From NCBI GenBank assembly GCA_944384995.1, contig CALWVN010000009.1:1-62134 (forward strand): 62,134 nt of DNA. Reading direction: 5' to 3'. This document shows, piece after piece, positions 18,229 through 27,614 of this stretch; the first letter of the stretch is position 1; each line of letters opens with the position of its first letter. Source of the DNA: an uncultured Clostridia bacterium. GTDB lineage: Bacteria; Bacillota; Clostridia; Oscillospirales; Acutalibacteraceae. The position numbers were made by a program, and so were the translations under genes. Under the pieces are notes generated by a model, which was given only the letters and a program-made list of their open reading frames with translations, had not been told where the DNA came from and ran no database searches.

Positions 18229-19392
18229 TTATTTTTTCTTTTTGCCGAAGAAGCCTTTTTTCTCTTCCCCGCGCCCGAGGTGAGACGTCTCGTTGCCGAG
18301 CGCCGCATCTAACTTTCGCAGCAGGTCTTTCTGCTCGTCGTTGAGCTCGCGCGGGACGTCCACCACAATGCGCACGAGCTCGTCGCCGCGCCCGCGGTTG
18401 TTGAGGCTTTGGATGCCCTTGCCCTTCAGTTTGAACACATCGCCCGCCTGCGTGCCGGCGGGGACGGTATACTGCACCTTGCCGTCGAGCGTGGGCACCT
18501 GCACGGTGCAGCCGAGCGCCGCGGCGGCGTAGCTGATGTGCATTTCGACCCAGACGTTATAGCCCTCGCGCTCAAAGATCGGGTGCGGGCGCACATTGAC
18601 CGCGACGCGCAGATCGCCCGCAGGGCCGCCGTTGATACCCTTGTTGCCCTGCCCGCGCGCGTTGATGACCTGGCGGTCATCGATACCGGCAGGGATTTTG
18701 ACCGTGATGGTGACCGGCTTGCGCACGCGCCCAGCGCCGCGGCATTTGCGGCAGGGGTTGTCGATGATCGTGCCCTTGCCGCCGCAGCGCGAGCACGCTT
18801 TCTGTGTCTGGATCACGCCGAATGCCGTGCGCTGCTGGGTCGTGACCTGCCCGCGCCCGTGGCATTCGGGACAGGTTTTCGGCGAAGAGCCGGGTGCGGC
18901 GCCCGAGCCGTGACATTCGTCACAGACCTCGATACGGTTGGTTGTGACCTCACGCTCGCAGCCCTTTGCCGCCTCTTCAAACGAAATGGTCACGCTTGCC
19001 TGCGTATCTGAGCCGCGCTGCGGCGCGTTGGGATTCGCCCCGCCGCCGAAACCGCCGCCGAAGCCGCCGCCGAATATGTTGCTGAAGATGTCGCCGAGGT
19101 CAAAGTCAAAACCGCCGCCGAAGCCCCCGCCGTAGCCGCCGCCCTGGCCTGCATTATAGGTAGGGTCCACGCCCGCGTGGCCGAAGCGGTCGTATTTCGC
19201 CTTTTTCTCGGCGTCGGACAGCACTTCGTACGCCTCGTTTGCCTCCTTGAACTTCGCTTCCGCATCCTTGTCGTCGGGGTGCAGATCGGGATGATATTGT
19301 TTCGCCAGCTTGCGGTATGCTTTTTTGATCTCATCCTCCGAGGCGTTGCGGTCTACGCCGAGCACCTCGTAATAATCGCGTTTTTCTGCCAT
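18229..19392 (-). CDS. dnaJ: Chaperone DnaJ
   Basis: A 387-residue type I J-protein. J domain residues 1-70 ([20 protein letters not shown], then HPD in YHPDLHPDD). A Gly/Phe-rich linker includes [11 protein letters not shown]. The zinc domain has four CxxCxGxG motifs ([32 protein letters not shown]). C-terminal substrate-binding domains follow. It stimulates DnaK ATPase and delivers clients. Start ATG 19392 has GGGAGAG upstream. Last gene of the operon, 99 bp after dnaK. Confidence 0.96.
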   Translation of the reverse strand: MAEKRDYYEVLGVDRNASEDEIKKAYRKLAKQYHPDLHPDDKDAEAKFKEANEAYEVLSDAEKKAKYDRFGHAGVDPTYNAGQGGGYGGGFGGGFDFDLGDIFSNIFGGGFGGGFGGGANPNAPQRGSDTQASVTISFEEAAKGCEREVTTNRIEVCDECHGSGAAPGSSPKTCPECHGRGQVTTQQRTAFGVIQTQKACSRCGGKGTIIDNPCRKCRGAGRVRKPVTITVKIPAGIDDRQVINARGQGNKGINGGPAGDLRVAVNVRPHPIFEREGYNVWVEMHISYAAAALGCTVQVPTLDGKVQYTVPAGTQAGDVFKLKGKGIQSLNNRGRGDELVRIVVDVPRELNDEQKDLLRKLDAALGNETSHLGRGEEKKGFFGKKKK

Positions 19393-19491
19393 GTACGTTC
19401 TCTCCCGGACGGGCGGCGGCTGCCCGCCCATATGAAATCGGATGGCGGCAGAGCCCCTTTTCGGAGCTCTGCCGTACTCTCCTTACCGTTG

Positions 19492-21342
19492 TTATTTGTT
19501 GCCGTCTTCCACGTCGGTGTAATCCGCTTCGTAGTAGCCGTCGTCGCCCTTGCCGGCGTTCTGTGCGCCCGCGTCGGTCGGGCCGCCCTGTGCGCCCTGC
19601 GCCTGTGCGGCAGCCGCACGGTACATCTCTTCGGCGACCTTGTTGAATTTCTCGGTCAGCTCGTCTTTCTTCGCCTTGATGGCGTCGATGTCCTCGCCCT
19701 TGAGCGCCTCTTTGAGCGCATCCACCTTGCTTTGGATCTCGGTCTTGTCGGCTTCGGCGATCTTATCGCCGTTTTCCTTCAAAATCTTTTCGCACTGGTA
19801 GACCATCTGATCCGCTTCGTTGCGGGTGTCGATGCCCTCCTTGCGCTTCTTATCCTCCGCGGCGAACTGCTCGGCCTCCTTGACCGCCTTTTCGACGTCC
19901 TCTTTGGACATATTCGACGACGCGGTGATGGAAATGGACTGCTCCTTCTGCGTGCCGAGGTCTTTTGCAGAGACGTGGACGATGCCGTTGGTATCGATGT
20001 CGAAGGTGACCTCGATCTGCGGCACGCCGCGCGGTGCGGGCATGATGCCGTCGAGATGGAACACGCCGAGCGTCTTGTTGTCGCGCGCAAATTCACGTTC
20101 GCCCTGCAAAACATGGACTTCTACGGACGTCTGGTTGTCTGCGGCGGTCGAGAAGATCTGGCTCTTTTTCACGGGGATGGTCGTGTTGCGCTCGATGATC
20201 TTGGTCGAAACGCCGCCCATCGTCTCTATCCCTAACGACAGCGGAGTGACGTCCAGAAGCAGGATGCCTTCGACGTCACCGCCGAGCACGCCGCCCTGGA
20301 TCGCCGCGCCGACCGCGACACATTCATCCGGGTTGATGCCCTTGAAGGGTTCGAGCCCCGTGAACGTCTTGATCGCCTCCTGCACGGCGGGGATACGCGA
20401 AGAACCGCCCACCATCAGAACCTTATTGATCTCGGAGGTCTTAAGCCCGGAGTCCTGCAAAGCCTGACGGACGGGCCCCATGGTCGCTTCCACAAGATCT
20501 GCGGTCATTTCATTGAATTTCGCACGCGTAAGCGTGGTCTCCAAGTGCTTCGGACCCGTGGCATCCGCCGTGATGAAAGGCAGGCTGATGTTCGAAGTCG
20601 TGACGCTCGAAAGCTCGATCTTCGCCTTTTCCGCCGCTTCCTTCAGGCGCTGCATTGCCATTTTGTCCTGCCGCAGGTCGATGCCCTGCTCCTTTTTGAA
20701 TTCCTCCGCCAGCCAGTCGATGATGCGCTGGTCGAAGTCGTCGCCGCCAAGGCGGTTGTTACCGGCGGTAGCAAGCACCTCCTGCACGCCGTCGCCCATC
20801 TCGATGATGGAAACGTCGAACGTGCCGCCGCCGAGGTCATAGACCATGACCTTCTGGTCGTCTTCCTTATCGATGCCGTAGGCAAGCGCCGCCGCCGTCG
20901 GCTCGTTGATGATACGCTTGACGTCCAGACCCGCAATCTTGCCCGCATCCTTGGTTGCCTGGCGCTGTGCGTCGGTGAAGTACGCGGGGACGGTGATGAC
21001 CGCCTCGGTCACCGTGCCGCCGAGGTAGCTTTCCGCGTCAGCTTTCAGCTTTTGCAGGATCATCGCGGAAATCTCCTGCGGGGTGTATTTCTTGTCGTCG
21101 ATCGTCACACGGTAATCCGAGCCCATGTGCCGTTTGATGGACGAAACGGTGCGGTCGGGGTTGGTGATCGCCTGCCGTTTTGCGACCTGACCGACCATGC
21201 GTTCGCCCGTTTTAGAAAACGCGACCACCGACGGGGTGGTGCGCGCACCCTCCGCGTTGGCGATGACGACGGGCTCGCCGCCCTCGATCACCGCGACGCA
21301 GGAGTTTGTTGTACCTAAGTCAATGCCGATAACCTTTGCCAT
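19492..21342 (-). CDS. dnaK: Chaperone DnaK (Hsp70)
   Basis: A 616-residue Hsp70. The ATPase starts [20 protein letters not shown] and has [28 protein letters not shown] and [14 protein letters not shown]. The substrate-binding domain and helical lid follow, ending in a Gly/Ala/Gln-rich tail with an acidic end ([10 protein letters not shown]). Start ATG 21342 follows GGAGG; five codons farther 5' are open but lack an SD. It works with DnaJ and GrpE, encoded alongside. Confidence 0.97.
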   Translation of the reverse strand: MAKVIGIDLGTTNSCVAVIEGGEPVVIANAEGARTTPSVVAFSKTGERMVGQVAKRQAITNPDRTVSSIKRHMGSDYRVTIDDKKYTPQEISAMILQKLKADAESYLGGTVTEAVITVPAYFTDAQRQATKDAGKIAGLDVKRIINEPTAAALAYGIDKEDDQKVMVYDLGGGTFDVSIIEMGDGVQEVLATAGNNRLGGDDFDQRIIDWLAEEFKKEQGIDLRQDKMAMQRLKEAAEKAKIELSSVTTSNISLPFITADATGPKHLETTLTRAKFNEMTADLVEATMGPVRQALQDSGLKTSEINKVLMVGGSSRIPAVQEAIKTFTGLEPFKGINPDECVAVGAAIQGGVLGGDVEGILLLDVTPLSLGIETMGGVSTKIIERNTTIPVKKSQIFSTAADNQTSVEVHVLQGEREFARDNKTLGVFHLDGIMPAPRGVPQIEVTFDIDTNGIVHVSAKDLGTQKEQSISITASSNMSKEDVEKAVKEAEQFAAEDKKRKEGIDTRNEADQMVYQCEKILKENGDKIAEADKTEIQSKVDALKEALKGEDIDAIKAKKDELTEKFNKVAEEMYRAAAAQAQGAQGGPTDAGAQNAGKGDDGYYEADYTDVEDGNK

Positions 21343-21398
21343 TGTAAATGCCTCCAAATTGAAATAGTTCTATCTGAAATAAACTGTGGATAGCCGAT

Positions 21399-21980
21399 TT
21401 AATTGACGACCTGCACCACGGCGGGGCGCAGGATCTTGTCGCCCAACTTATAGCCCTTGGAAAAGACCTGCGCGATCGTGTTTTCTTCAGCGGATTCGTC
21501 CTCCGTATGCATAACCGCGTTGTGGATGTTCGGGTCGAACACATCACCGACCTCGCCGAAGCTCTCCGCACCAAGCTTTTCGAAGCAGGCGGCAAGCTGG
21601 CTGAAGATCATCTCCACGCCTTTGCGGTAGTCCTCGTAAGAAGCGTCCGTCCCGGCCTGCGCGCGCTCGAAATTGTCAAGCACGGGCAAAAATTCAGTGA
21701 GCACCGCTGCCTTGCTGTCGGCGTACGCCTGCTCCTTTTCGCGCACGGAGCGCTTGCGGTAGTTGTCGTACTCGGCAAGCGTGCGCAGGAATTTATCGTT
21801 CGCCTGCAAAAGCTGCGCTTCGAGCTCCTGCAAGCGCGCATCCGGCGCGCCGTCATCCGGCTGTTTGTCCGGCGCCTGTGCTTCGGCAGCCGCCGTCTCC
21901 GTGTCGGGCGTTTCGGCCTGCGGCTCGGCGTTCTTTTTCGCTTCCTGTTCGGGCTTTGCCTTTTTCTCTGTCTTTGCCAT
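21399..21980 (-). CDS. grpE: Nucleotide exchange factor GrpE
   Basis: A 193-residue GrpE. Residues 1-60 are a disordered Lys/Glu/Ala/Pro-rich segment, longer than usual. A long coiled coil follows (RLQELEAQLLQANDKFLRTL, then AEYDNYRKRSVREKEQ). The beta domain has GVEMIFSQL, FDPNIHNAVMH and FSKGYKLGDKILRPAVVQV. It releases ADP from DnaK. GGAGGAATAACC precedes the ATG; the hrcA stop is 2 bp upstream. Confidence 0.95.
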   Translation of the reverse strand: MAKTEKKAKPEQEAKKNAEPQAETPDTETAAAEAQAPDKQPDDGAPDARLQELEAQLLQANDKFLRTLAEYDNYRKRSVREKEQAYADSKAAVLTEFLPVLDNFERAQAGTDASYEDYRKGVEMIFSQLAACFEKLGAESFGEVGDVFDPNIHNAVMHTEDESAEENTIAQVFSKGYKLGDKILRPAVVQVVN

Positions 21981-21982
21981 GG

Positions 21983-23020
21983 TTATTCCTCCACGTTGTC
22001 GGAAAGGACTTTCCCGACGATCTCGGTCAGATATTGCAAACTCGGGATCAGCCGCGCATAGTCCATGCGCGTGGGGCCGATGAGCCCGAGCGTCCCGCTC
22101 TCATGCCCCGCAATGGCATATTTCCCGAAGATCATGCTCGAATTCTGCAATTCGCGGTAGGGGTTTTCCCTGCCGATGACCACGCTTGGTTCCCCGTTCG
22201 GCGCGTGCGGCGTTTCCGAAAACACACGGTCCAGCGGTTCTGCGTGCCGCAGGAAATCCATCAGCTCAAAAGCATTCTGGGCGTATTCGCGGTAGCCGAG
22301 CAGGTTGCTCTGTCCTTCCAAAAGCATCTGTGTGCGTTCGGTCGTAGCGGCGAGTTGGGCGAGCGTCACGAGCAGCGGCGTCATCAGCAGCGCCTTTTCG
22401 CCTAAAGAGACGGCAAGCGTCTGGATCTTCGCCACCGTTACGGCGGCGGTGGGCTTGCCGAGGAAATTGTCGTTGACGAGATTATAAAACGTCTCCGCCA
22501 TGTCCACGGTGATCTCGCTGTCCGTGCGGCAGACGCGGCTTTTGATGAGTCCCGACGAGGTGAGCACCACGACCATCGCCGTGCGCGCGCCGATGGGCAC
22601 GAGCTCCACACGCCGCACCACGGCCGATGCGTCCGACGGGGTGGTAGAGACCGCCGCGCAGTGCGTCAATTCGGCGAGCAGGCTGCTTGCCGTTTCAAGC
22701 ACCTGCCGTGAATCACCCGAGGCGGTGCGCAGCTTGGCATCCAAAATGCGCTTTTCGACGGGCGAAAGGTCATATTGCTTCATCAAATGATCGACATAAT
22801 AGCGGTAGCCCGCGCCGGAGGGGACGCGCCCCGCCGAGGTGTGGGGCTGCTCAAGAAGCCCCTTGGCGGTCAGCGCCGCCATTTCATTGCGCACGGTCGC
22901 AGGCGAAACGGGCATGCCGAGCGCGTCCACAAGCGTTTTGGAGCCGACAGGCTCGCCCGTGGCGATATAGCGCTCCACAATTGCAGCCAGGAGCTTTTTC
23001 TGCCGTTCCGACAGTTCCAC
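21983..23020 (-). CDS. hrcA: Heat-inducible transcription repressor HrcA
   Basis: A 345-residue repressor. The N-terminal winged helix (LSERQKKLLAAIVERYIATG, then SPATVRNEMAALTAKGLLEQ) binds CIRCE. A GAF-like dimerisation domain follows and ends with GLIGPTRMDYARLIPSLQYL. The start is GTG at 23020 with AAAGGAGG upstream. As first gene of the operon behind a CIRCE element it is autoregulated, with GroEL usually needed for its folding; groESL is not in this window. Confidence 0.95.
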   Translation of the reverse strand: MELSERQKKLLAAIVERYIATGEPVGSKTLVDALGMPVSPATVRNEMAALTAKGLLEQPHTSAGRVPSGAGYRYYVDHLMKQYDLSPVEKRILDAKLRTASGDSRQVLETASSLLAELTHCAAVSTTPSDASAVVRRVELVPIGARTAMVVVLTSSGLIKSRVCRTDSEITVDMAETFYNLVNDNFLGKPTAAVTVAKIQTLAVSLGEKALLMTPLLVTLAQLAATTERTQMLLEGQSNLLGYREYAQNAFELMDFLRHAEPLDRVFSETPHAPNGEPSVVIGRENPYRELQNSSMIFGKYAIAGHESGTLGLIGPTRMDYARLIPSLQYLTEIVGKVLSDNVEE

Positions 23021-23150
23021 GCGTTCCGCCTCCTTTTCCGCCGGTTTTCGCCGTTCTTTTCGATGATTTCTTTCGGCTTCTCGTGCCGCTTCCGCTTGCG
23101 GCGCCGCGCAGCGCTCGCACGCAGAGACTGCGCAGCCGGGTTTTGCTGTG

Positions 23151-23177
23151 TTAGCACTCTAAACATCAGAGTGCTAA
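23151..23177. promoter_or_regulatory. CIRCE operator
   Basis: Perfect consensus TTAGCACTC, 9 bp, GAGTGCTAA, placed 12-38 bp downstream of the -10 of the hrcA promoter. Confidence 0.97.
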
Positions 23178-23188
23178 TTTCAATATAT

Positions 23189-23217
23189 ACTATACCTTTA
23201 GCTTGCCGTTTTGTCAA
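23189..23217 (-). promoter_or_regulatory. Promoter of the hrcA-grpE-dnaK-dnaJ operon
   Basis: On the complement TTGACA (23212-23217), 17 bp, TATAGT (23189-23194), directly before CIRCE. Confidence 0.88.
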
Positions 23218-23279
23218 GAATTTATTTGTAAACAATTTGTTAAAGCGGAAAAATTCGGAAGAGGGGCGAGGTACAGGGG

Positions 23280-23328
23280 TCAGACGTCAGAGGGCAGAAA
23301 TCAGAATGCAGAGATTGGAAGTCAGAAA
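23280..23328 (+). repeat. Heptad array, 7 units
   Basis: Seven units in one register: TCAGACG, TCAGAGG, GCAGAAA, TCAGAAT, GCAGAGA, TTGGAAG, TCAGAAA. Then GGGCACAGGAAGTTTTT. Confidence 0.8.
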
Positions 23329-23409
23329 GGGCACAGGAAGTTTTTAGGAAAGCCGAAAGATTGCGCACTTTTTCGGCTACGAAAAGCAACGAAAAATCCG
23401 TACATCCCT

Positions 23410-23495
23410 GTAGGGGCGGGTGATTCCCCTGTCAGGGGAAATGTCGCGAAGCGACAAAAGGGTGCCGGAATCCGGAGGATTTCCGTGCCCGCCCG
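23410..23495 (+). repeat. Large GTAGGG palindrome with three internal hairpins
   Basis: The outer arms GGGGCGGG and CCCGCCC enclose TTCCCCTGTCAGGGGAA, TGTCGC-GAA-GCGACA and CCGGAATCCGG. A close relative lies at 58021-58109 with a compensated arm. Confidence 0.8.
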
Positions 23496-23500
23496 CGTAC

Positions 23501-23535
23501 AGAGATCAGAATACAGAGATTAGAAGTCAGAAGCG
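23501..23535 (+). repeat. Heptad array, 5 units
   Basis: ACAGAGA, TCAGAAT, ACAGAGA, TTAGAAG and TCAGAAG, then core CGGCGCAGGAAGTTTTT. It follows the 23410 palindrome by 5 bp. A truncated GTAGGGGCGGGG palindrome arm is at 23614-23632. Confidence 0.8.
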
Positions 23536-23652
23536 GCGCAGGAAGTTTTTATGAAAACCGAAAGATTGCGCACTTTTTCGGCTACGAAAAGAACGAAAAA
23601 TCCGTACAGTCCTGTAGGGGCGGGGCTTTGCGTAAACCTCGCCTGCACCGCA

Positions 23653-23687
23653 TCTGATTCCTGATTTTTAACGTCTGATATCTGAAA
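23653..23687 (-). repeat. Heptad array, 5 units
   Basis: TCTGATT, CCTGATT, TTTAACG, TCTGATA and TCTGAAA; the core on the complement is CGGTGCAGGCGAGGTTTACG. It abuts the rplQ terminator. Confidence 0.75.
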
Positions 23688-23730
23688 AAGCCGCCCCGGT
23701 GCACAGGACCTGTGCACCGGGACGGCTTTT
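23686..23730 (-). terminator. Terminator of the S10-spc-alpha operon
   Basis: A stem of about 21 bp with one mismatch (AAAAGCC...CACAG and CTGTGC...GGCTTTT), GA loop, flanked by A's and T's on both sides, 48 bp after the rplQ stop. It can act in both directions. Confidence 0.9.
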
Positions 23731-23777
23731 GTTGGTTATCGTTGCGCTTCAGCGTATTGCCGACGCGTACCTTCGGC

Positions 23778-24383
23778 TTATTCCGCCTTTGCTTCTTCTG
23801 CTTCCGCAGGCGCATCTGCCTTGGCTTCTTCTGCCGCTTCTGCGGGCGCTTCCTCAGCTTTTGCTTCTTCCGCAGCCTCCGCTTTGGGCTCTGCCGTTGC
23901 TTCTTCCGCTGCGGGTTCCGCCTTGGGCGCTTCGGCTGCTTCCGCTTTCGGCGCAGCCTTGGCTTCCGCCTTGGGCGCGGCTTTCGCCGTTCTTCTGCCG
24001 GCGCGGCGGGCGGGCTTCTTCGCAGCCTCTGCATCCTCTTTCTTCACAAGCTCGATGATGCACATTTCCGCTGCGTCGCCGCGGCGCGTACCGGTCTTGA
24101 TGATGCGCGTATAGCCGCCGTTCACGTCCGCATACTGCGGGGCGATCTCGTCAAACAGCTTTTTGACGACTGTATCCTTGGTGATATACGCAAACGCCTG
24201 ACGCTTCGCGTGCAGGGTGTTATCCTTCGCGACGGTAATCATTTTTTCCGCCATGGCACGGACTTCTTTCGCTCTTGTCACGGTGGTTTCCACCTTGCCG
24301 TTTTCCAGCAGGTAGGTCACCATGCCGCGCAGCATCGCCTTGCGGTGATCCGTGGTTCTGCCGAGCTTTCTGGTTCCGGGCAT
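23778..24383 (-). CDS. rplQ: 50S ribosomal protein L17 with acidic tail
   Basis: A 201-residue L17. Residues 1-113 are the normal protein ([20 protein letters not shown], then [20 protein letters not shown]). Residues about 117-201 form an extension of Lys/Ala/Arg then Ala/Glu/Pro repeats, nearly doubling the usual length. L17 lies near the polypeptide exit tunnel, so the tail could reach the cytoplasm or nascent-chain factors; this is inference. Last gene of the operon, 19 bp after rpoA, with AAAGGAG before ATG. Confidence 0.95.
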   Translation of the reverse strand: MPGTRKLGRTTDHRKAMLRGMVTYLLENGKVETTVTRAKEVRAMAEKMITVAKDNTLHAKRQAFAYITKDTVVKKLFDEIAPQYADVNGGYTRIIKTGTRRGDAAEMCIIELVKKEDAEAAKKPARRAGRRTAKAAPKAEAKAAPKAEAAEAPKAEPAAEEATAEPKAEAAEEAKAEEAPAEAAEEAKADAPAEAEEAKAE

Positions 24384-24402
24384 CTAAATCACTCCTTTAT
24401 CC

Positions 24403-25353
24403 TTATTCGTCGTCCTTGCGGAGCGTGAAGTTCAGCGACTCCAACTTGGCGATCACTTCTTCAAGCGATTTTCTGCCAAGGTTGCGCACCTTCATCATGT
24501 CCTCCTCGGACTTGCTGATCAGATCTTCCACCGTGTTGATGCCTGCGCGTTTCAGGCAGTTGAACGAACGCACGGACAGGTCAAGCTCCTCAATGGTCAT
24601 CTCGAGGGCCTTTTCTTTGCCGTCGTCATCCTTGACGACCATGACCTCGGTGTTGCCCGCTTCATCAGAGAGCTCCACAAAGAGGTTGAGGTGCTCAGTG
24701 AGGATCTTGGCGCCGAGCGAGACGGCTTCCTTTGCGGAGATCGTCCCGTTCGTCCAGGCTTCGAGCGTGAGCTTGTCGAAGTCGGTGATCTGCCCCACAC
24801 GGGTGTTCTCGACCGTGTAGTTCACTTTCAGCACGGGGGTATAGATGGAATCAATGGAGATCACGCCGATGACCGGCTGCATCATCTGCTTGTTGCGCTC
24901 CGCAGACACATACCCGCGTCCGCGGTCGGCGGTCAGCTCCATATTGAGCGTTGCGCCCTCGGAAAGCGTCGCAATGAGATGATCGGGGTTGAGGATCTCC
25001 ACCTCGGAATCCGTTTTAATGTCGCCGGCACGCACTTCGCACTTGCCGGAAGCCTCGACATACAGCGTCTTGGGGCCGTCGCCCTGGATCTTCAGGATGA
25101 CGCCTTTTAAGTTCAGCACGATCTCGGTGACGTCCTCTTTCACACCGGGGACGGTGGAGAACTCGTGCAGCACGCCGTCAATCTTGACGGACGTGATCGC
25201 GTAGCCGGGCAATGAGGAAAGCAGCACGCGGCGAAGCGAGTTGCCGATCGTCGTGCCGTAGCCGCGCTCGAGGGGTTCCATAGTGAACTTGCCGTAGGTG
25301 CCGTCCTCGGAAAGCTCGAGCACTTCCACGCTGGGCTTGTCAATTCCTATCAT
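24403..25353 (-). CDS. rpoA: RNA polymerase alpha subunit
   Basis: A 316-residue alpha subunit. The N-terminal assembly domain has [20 protein letters not shown] and [16 protein letters not shown]. The C-terminal domain that contacts UP elements and activators has [19 protein letters not shown] and [11 protein letters not shown]. It nucleates assembly of RNA polymerase. It is separated from rpsD by an 80-bp gap without an obvious promoter. Confidence 0.97.
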   Translation of the reverse strand: MIGIDKPSVEVLELSEDGTYGKFTMEPLERGYGTTIGNSLRRVLLSSLPGYAITSVKIDGVLHEFSTVPGVKEDVTEIVLNLKGVILKIQGDGPKTLYVEASGKCEVRAGDIKTDSEVEILNPDHLIATLSEGATLNMELTADRGRGYVSAERNKQMMQPVIGVISIDSIYTPVLKVNYTVENTRVGQITDFDKLTLEAWTNGTISAKEAVSLGAKILTEHLNLFVELSDEAGNTEVMVVKDDDGKEKALEMTIEELDLSVRSFNCLKRAGINTVEDLISKSEEDMMKVRNLGRKSLEEVIAKLESLNFTLRKDDE

Positions 25354-25433
25354 TCAAAACCCTCCTATCGTTGGGTTCGGGCAGATGCCCGAAAAACATA
25401 TATTCTGTGTCAGAAACCTTTCGCTCTAACCGA

Positions 25434-26060
25434 TTATTTCGAATAGAACTCGACGATAAGATGTTCTTCAACAGGAACTTCGATCTGCTCGCGGTCGGGC
25501 AGCTTGACGACTTTTGCGGAAAGCGCCTCGGCGTTTTTGTCCAGCCATTCCGGCACGGGACGGGAAGCGTTCGCTTCAAGGACCGCCTTGAACTTTTCGC
25601 TGTCGCGGCTCTTCTGGCGGATGGAGACCTCGTCGCCCGCCTTCAACAGGTAGGAGGGGATATCCACCTTTTTGCCGTTGACGAGATAGTGGCCGTGCGT
25701 GGTCAGCTGACGCGCTTCGGCACGCGAGGACGCCCAGCCGAGCAGATAGACGACGTTGTCGAGCCGGCTTTCGCAGATGCGAAGCAGGTTTTCGCCCGTC
25801 ATGCCCTGGCGGCGTTCCGCCATGAGGAAATATTTGTGGAACTGACCTTCCTGAATGCCGTAGTAACGGCGGGCCTGCTGCTTCGCGCGAAGCTGCATGC
25901 CGTATTCGGAAGTCTTTTTGCGGCTCTGGCCGTGCTGGCCGGGGGCATAGCTGCGGCGGTCGACCGCGCATTTGTTGGTGTAGCAGCGCTCACCCTTCAA
26001 AAAGAGCTTTTTGCCCTCGCGGCGGCAGAGCTTGCAAGCCGCGCCTGTATATCTTGCCAT
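25434..26060 (-). CDS. rpsD: 30S ribosomal protein S4
   Basis: A 208-residue S4 of the zinc-binding type, with Cys9, Cys12, Cys26 and Cys31 in CKLC and CYTNKC. The S4 RNA-binding domain is in the middle ([20 protein letters not shown]). S4 binds the 5' domain of 16S rRNA and starts 30S assembly. Unlike Bacillus, where rpsD is unlinked, it sits in the alpha operon here, where it could autoregulate. Confidence 0.96.
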   Translation of the reverse strand: MARYTGAACKLCRREGKKLFLKGERCYTNKCAVDRRSYAPGQHGQSRKKTSEYGMQLRAKQQARRYYGIQEGQFHKYFLMAERRQGMTGENLLRICESRLDNVVYLLGWASSRAEARQLTTHGHYLVNGKKVDIPSYLLKAGDEVSIRQKSRDSEKFKAVLEANASRPVPEWLDKNAEALSAKVVKLPDREQIEVPVEEHLIVEFYSK

Positions 26061-26077
26061 AATTGCACCTCCGAAAC

Positions 26078-26476
26078 TCAGACTCTTCTTCTTTTGGGCG
26101 GACGGCAGCCGTTGTGGGGGATGGGCGTGACGTCCTTGATCATCGTGACCTCAAGACCCGCGGTCTGCAGCGCGCGGATCGCAGCCTCACGTCCCGAGCC
26201 GGGGCCCTTGACGTAAACTTCGACGGTCTTCATGCCGTGCTCGATGGCGATCTTCGCCGCGGTCTCGGCAGCGGTCTGCGCGGCAAAGGGCGTGGACTTT
26301 TTGGAGCCGCGGAAGCCCATTTCGCCGGCAGAAGCCCACGAAACAGCGTTGCCCTGCACGTCGGTGATGGTGACGATGGTATTGTTGAAGGTCGATTGAA
26401 TGTGCGCGGCGCCCTTGTCGATGTTCTTGCGCTCGCGGCGGCGGCGGGTGGTCGCGCCTTTTTTAGCAGTAGCCAT
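26078..26476 (-). CDS. rpsK: 30S ribosomal protein S11
   Basis: A 132-residue S11 with a basic N terminus, [15 protein letters not shown], the conserved [14 protein letters not shown] and the C-terminal [17 protein letters not shown]. It forms part of the platform of the small subunit near the E-site mRNA. It is 15 bp downstream of rpsM. Confidence 0.96.
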   Translation of the reverse strand: MATAKKGATTRRRRERKNIDKGAAHIQSTFNNTIVTITDVQGNAVSWASAGEMGFRGSKKSTPFAAQTAAETAAKIAIEHGMKTVEVYVKGPGSGREAAIRALQTAGLEVTMIKDVTPIPHNGCRPPKRRRV

Positions 26477-26491
26477 TTACGAAGCCCTCCC

Positions 26492-26860
26492 TTATTTCTT
26501 CTTGTTCGCGATGGTCTTCTTCGGGCCCTTGCGGGTGCGCGCATTGTTCTTGGAAGTCTGCCCGCGCACAGGAAGCCCCTTGCGGTGTCTTGTGCCGCGG
26601 TAGCTGCCGATCTCGATCAAACGCTTGATGTCGAACGCCACGTCGCGGCGCAGGTCGCCCTCCACCTTGACATTGTGGTCGATGTATTCACGAAGTTTCG
26701 CAACATCCTCTTCGGTCAAATCCTTGACGCGCGTGTCGGGGTTGACCCCGGTGGCGGCGATGATGTCGCTTGCCGTCTTTCTGCCGATGCCGTAGATATA
26801 GGTAAGGCCGATCTCGACCCGCTTATCTCTCGGTAAATCAACGCCTGAAATACGTGCCAT
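26492..26860 (-). CDS. rpsM: 30S ribosomal protein S13
   Basis: A 122-residue S13: [31 protein letters not shown] (helix-hairpin-helix-like), [16 protein letters not shown] and the tail [15 protein letters not shown]. It lies in the head of the 30S subunit and contacts L5 and P-site tRNA. It is preceded by a 122-bp gap that may hold a regulatory leader. Confidence 0.96.
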   Translation of the reverse strand: MARISGVDLPRDKRVEIGLTYIYGIGRKTASDIIAATGVNPDTRVKDLTEEDVAKLREYIDHNVKVEGDLRRDVAFDIKRLIEIGSYRGTRHRKGLPVRGQTSKNNARTRKGPKKTIANKKK

Positions 26861-26982
26861 TTACAGTTGCACCTCCATTTTTGATGCCAATACTTACAAT
26901 CCGTTCGGTTTGTGAAACGCACGGTTTCCGGAATGCACGGTATCGTTGCTTAGATCTTTAACAACGATACATCACAGCCCAA
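26861..26982 (-). promoter_or_regulatory. Possible alpha-operon leader between rpmJ and rpsM
   Basis: This gap is long for the operon and carries a hairpin, TATCGTTG with CAACGATA (26941-26948 and 26962-26969), plus partly complementary CCGTTCGG and CGCACGG segments before the rpsM SD. In other bacteria S4 represses this operon through a structured leader. No consensus was matched here, so the role is inference. Confidence 0.35.
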
Positions 26983-27096
26983 TTAACCCTGGCGCTGCTT
27001 GTGCTTCGGATTCTCGCAGATCACCATGACTTTGCCCTTGCGCTTGATGATCTTGCACTTTTCACAAATCTTTTTCACAGAAGGTCTGACTTTCAT
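26983..27096 (-). CDS. rpmJ: 50S ribosomal protein L36
   Basis: A 37-residue protein, [20 protein letters not shown] followed by [17 protein letters not shown]. The zinc ligands Cys11, Cys14, Cys27 and His32 are present, so it is the zinc-containing type. The smallest protein of the large subunit, it helps organise 23S rRNA near the L7/L12 stalk base. AAGGAGG precedes the ATG. It lies 38 bp after infA. Confidence 0.96.
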   Translation of the reverse strand: MKVRPSVKKICEKCKIIKRKGKVMVICENPKHKQRQG

Positions 27097-27134
27097 TGTG
27101 TTACCTCCTTAAAAACTGCATAGCCCTGCGGCTC

Positions 27135-27353
27135 TTATTTGGTTCGCCATGTGATGCGCCCGCGCGTGAGGTCATATGGCGACATTTCGACCGTCACTTT
27201 GTCGCCCGGCAGGATGCGGATGTAATTCATACGCAGTTTGCCGGAAATATGGGCTAAAATTTGATGACCGTTGGAAAGCTCTACCTGAAACTGCGCGTTG
27301 GGCAGCGCTTCAACGACCGTACCTTCAATTTCAATCATGTCCTGCTTTGACAT
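27135..27353 (-). CDS. infA: Translation initiation factor IF-1
   Basis: A 72-residue single OB-fold protein: [20 protein letters not shown], then [20 protein letters not shown] and the conserved [13 protein letters not shown] end. IF-1 occupies the 30S A site during initiation. Its start overlaps the KOW-protein gene by 23 bp, implying coupled translation. Confidence 0.96.
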   Translation of the reverse strand: MSKQDMIEIEGTVVEALPNAQFQVELSNGHQILAHISGKLRMNYIRILPGDKVTVEMSPYDLTRGRITWRTK

Positions 27354-27603
27354 AAGCTTTCGCCTCCGAAAAATCCTTCAACGCTTGCTTGAGTGCCCGG
27401 TTGGACTGCATCTGCCGTTCGCTGAGAACGTGCCCGATGACCGTCAAATGCTTCGGGTTCTTCGCCTTGGGGCGGGAAAGCGGGCGTTCCTTGCCGTCGC
27501 ACAACAGCACGCGGTTTTCCGCCTGCCCCACGACACACAATATTCTGCCCTTTTCGCGCCCGCGCTCGGCGCGCACAAGCCTGCCTCGCTTCCATTCCGC
27601 CAT
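27331..27603 (-). CDS. KOW-domain RNA-binding protein (L14e-like)
   Basis: A 90-residue protein with an N-terminal KOW/SH3-like fold ([40 protein letters not shown]). This family, often annotated as L14E/L6E/L27E-like, is found in Firmicutes between map and infA and is thought to bind RNA. ATG 27603 is chosen, 11 bp after the map stop; an in-frame TTG five codons earlier overlaps map. No functional assignment beyond RNA binding is safe. Confidence 0.85.
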   Translation of the reverse strand: MAEWKRGRLVRAERGREKGRILCVVGQAENRVLLCDGKERPLSRPKAKNPKHLTVIGHVLSERQMQSNRALKQALKDFSEAKAYVKAGHD

Positions 27604-27614
27604 AAACGCCACCG

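Noticed and set aside
23582-24035. Arg/Lys/Pro-rich frame overlapping the rplQ tail
   Set aside because: Out-of-frame reading of the Ala/Glu repeat of L17.
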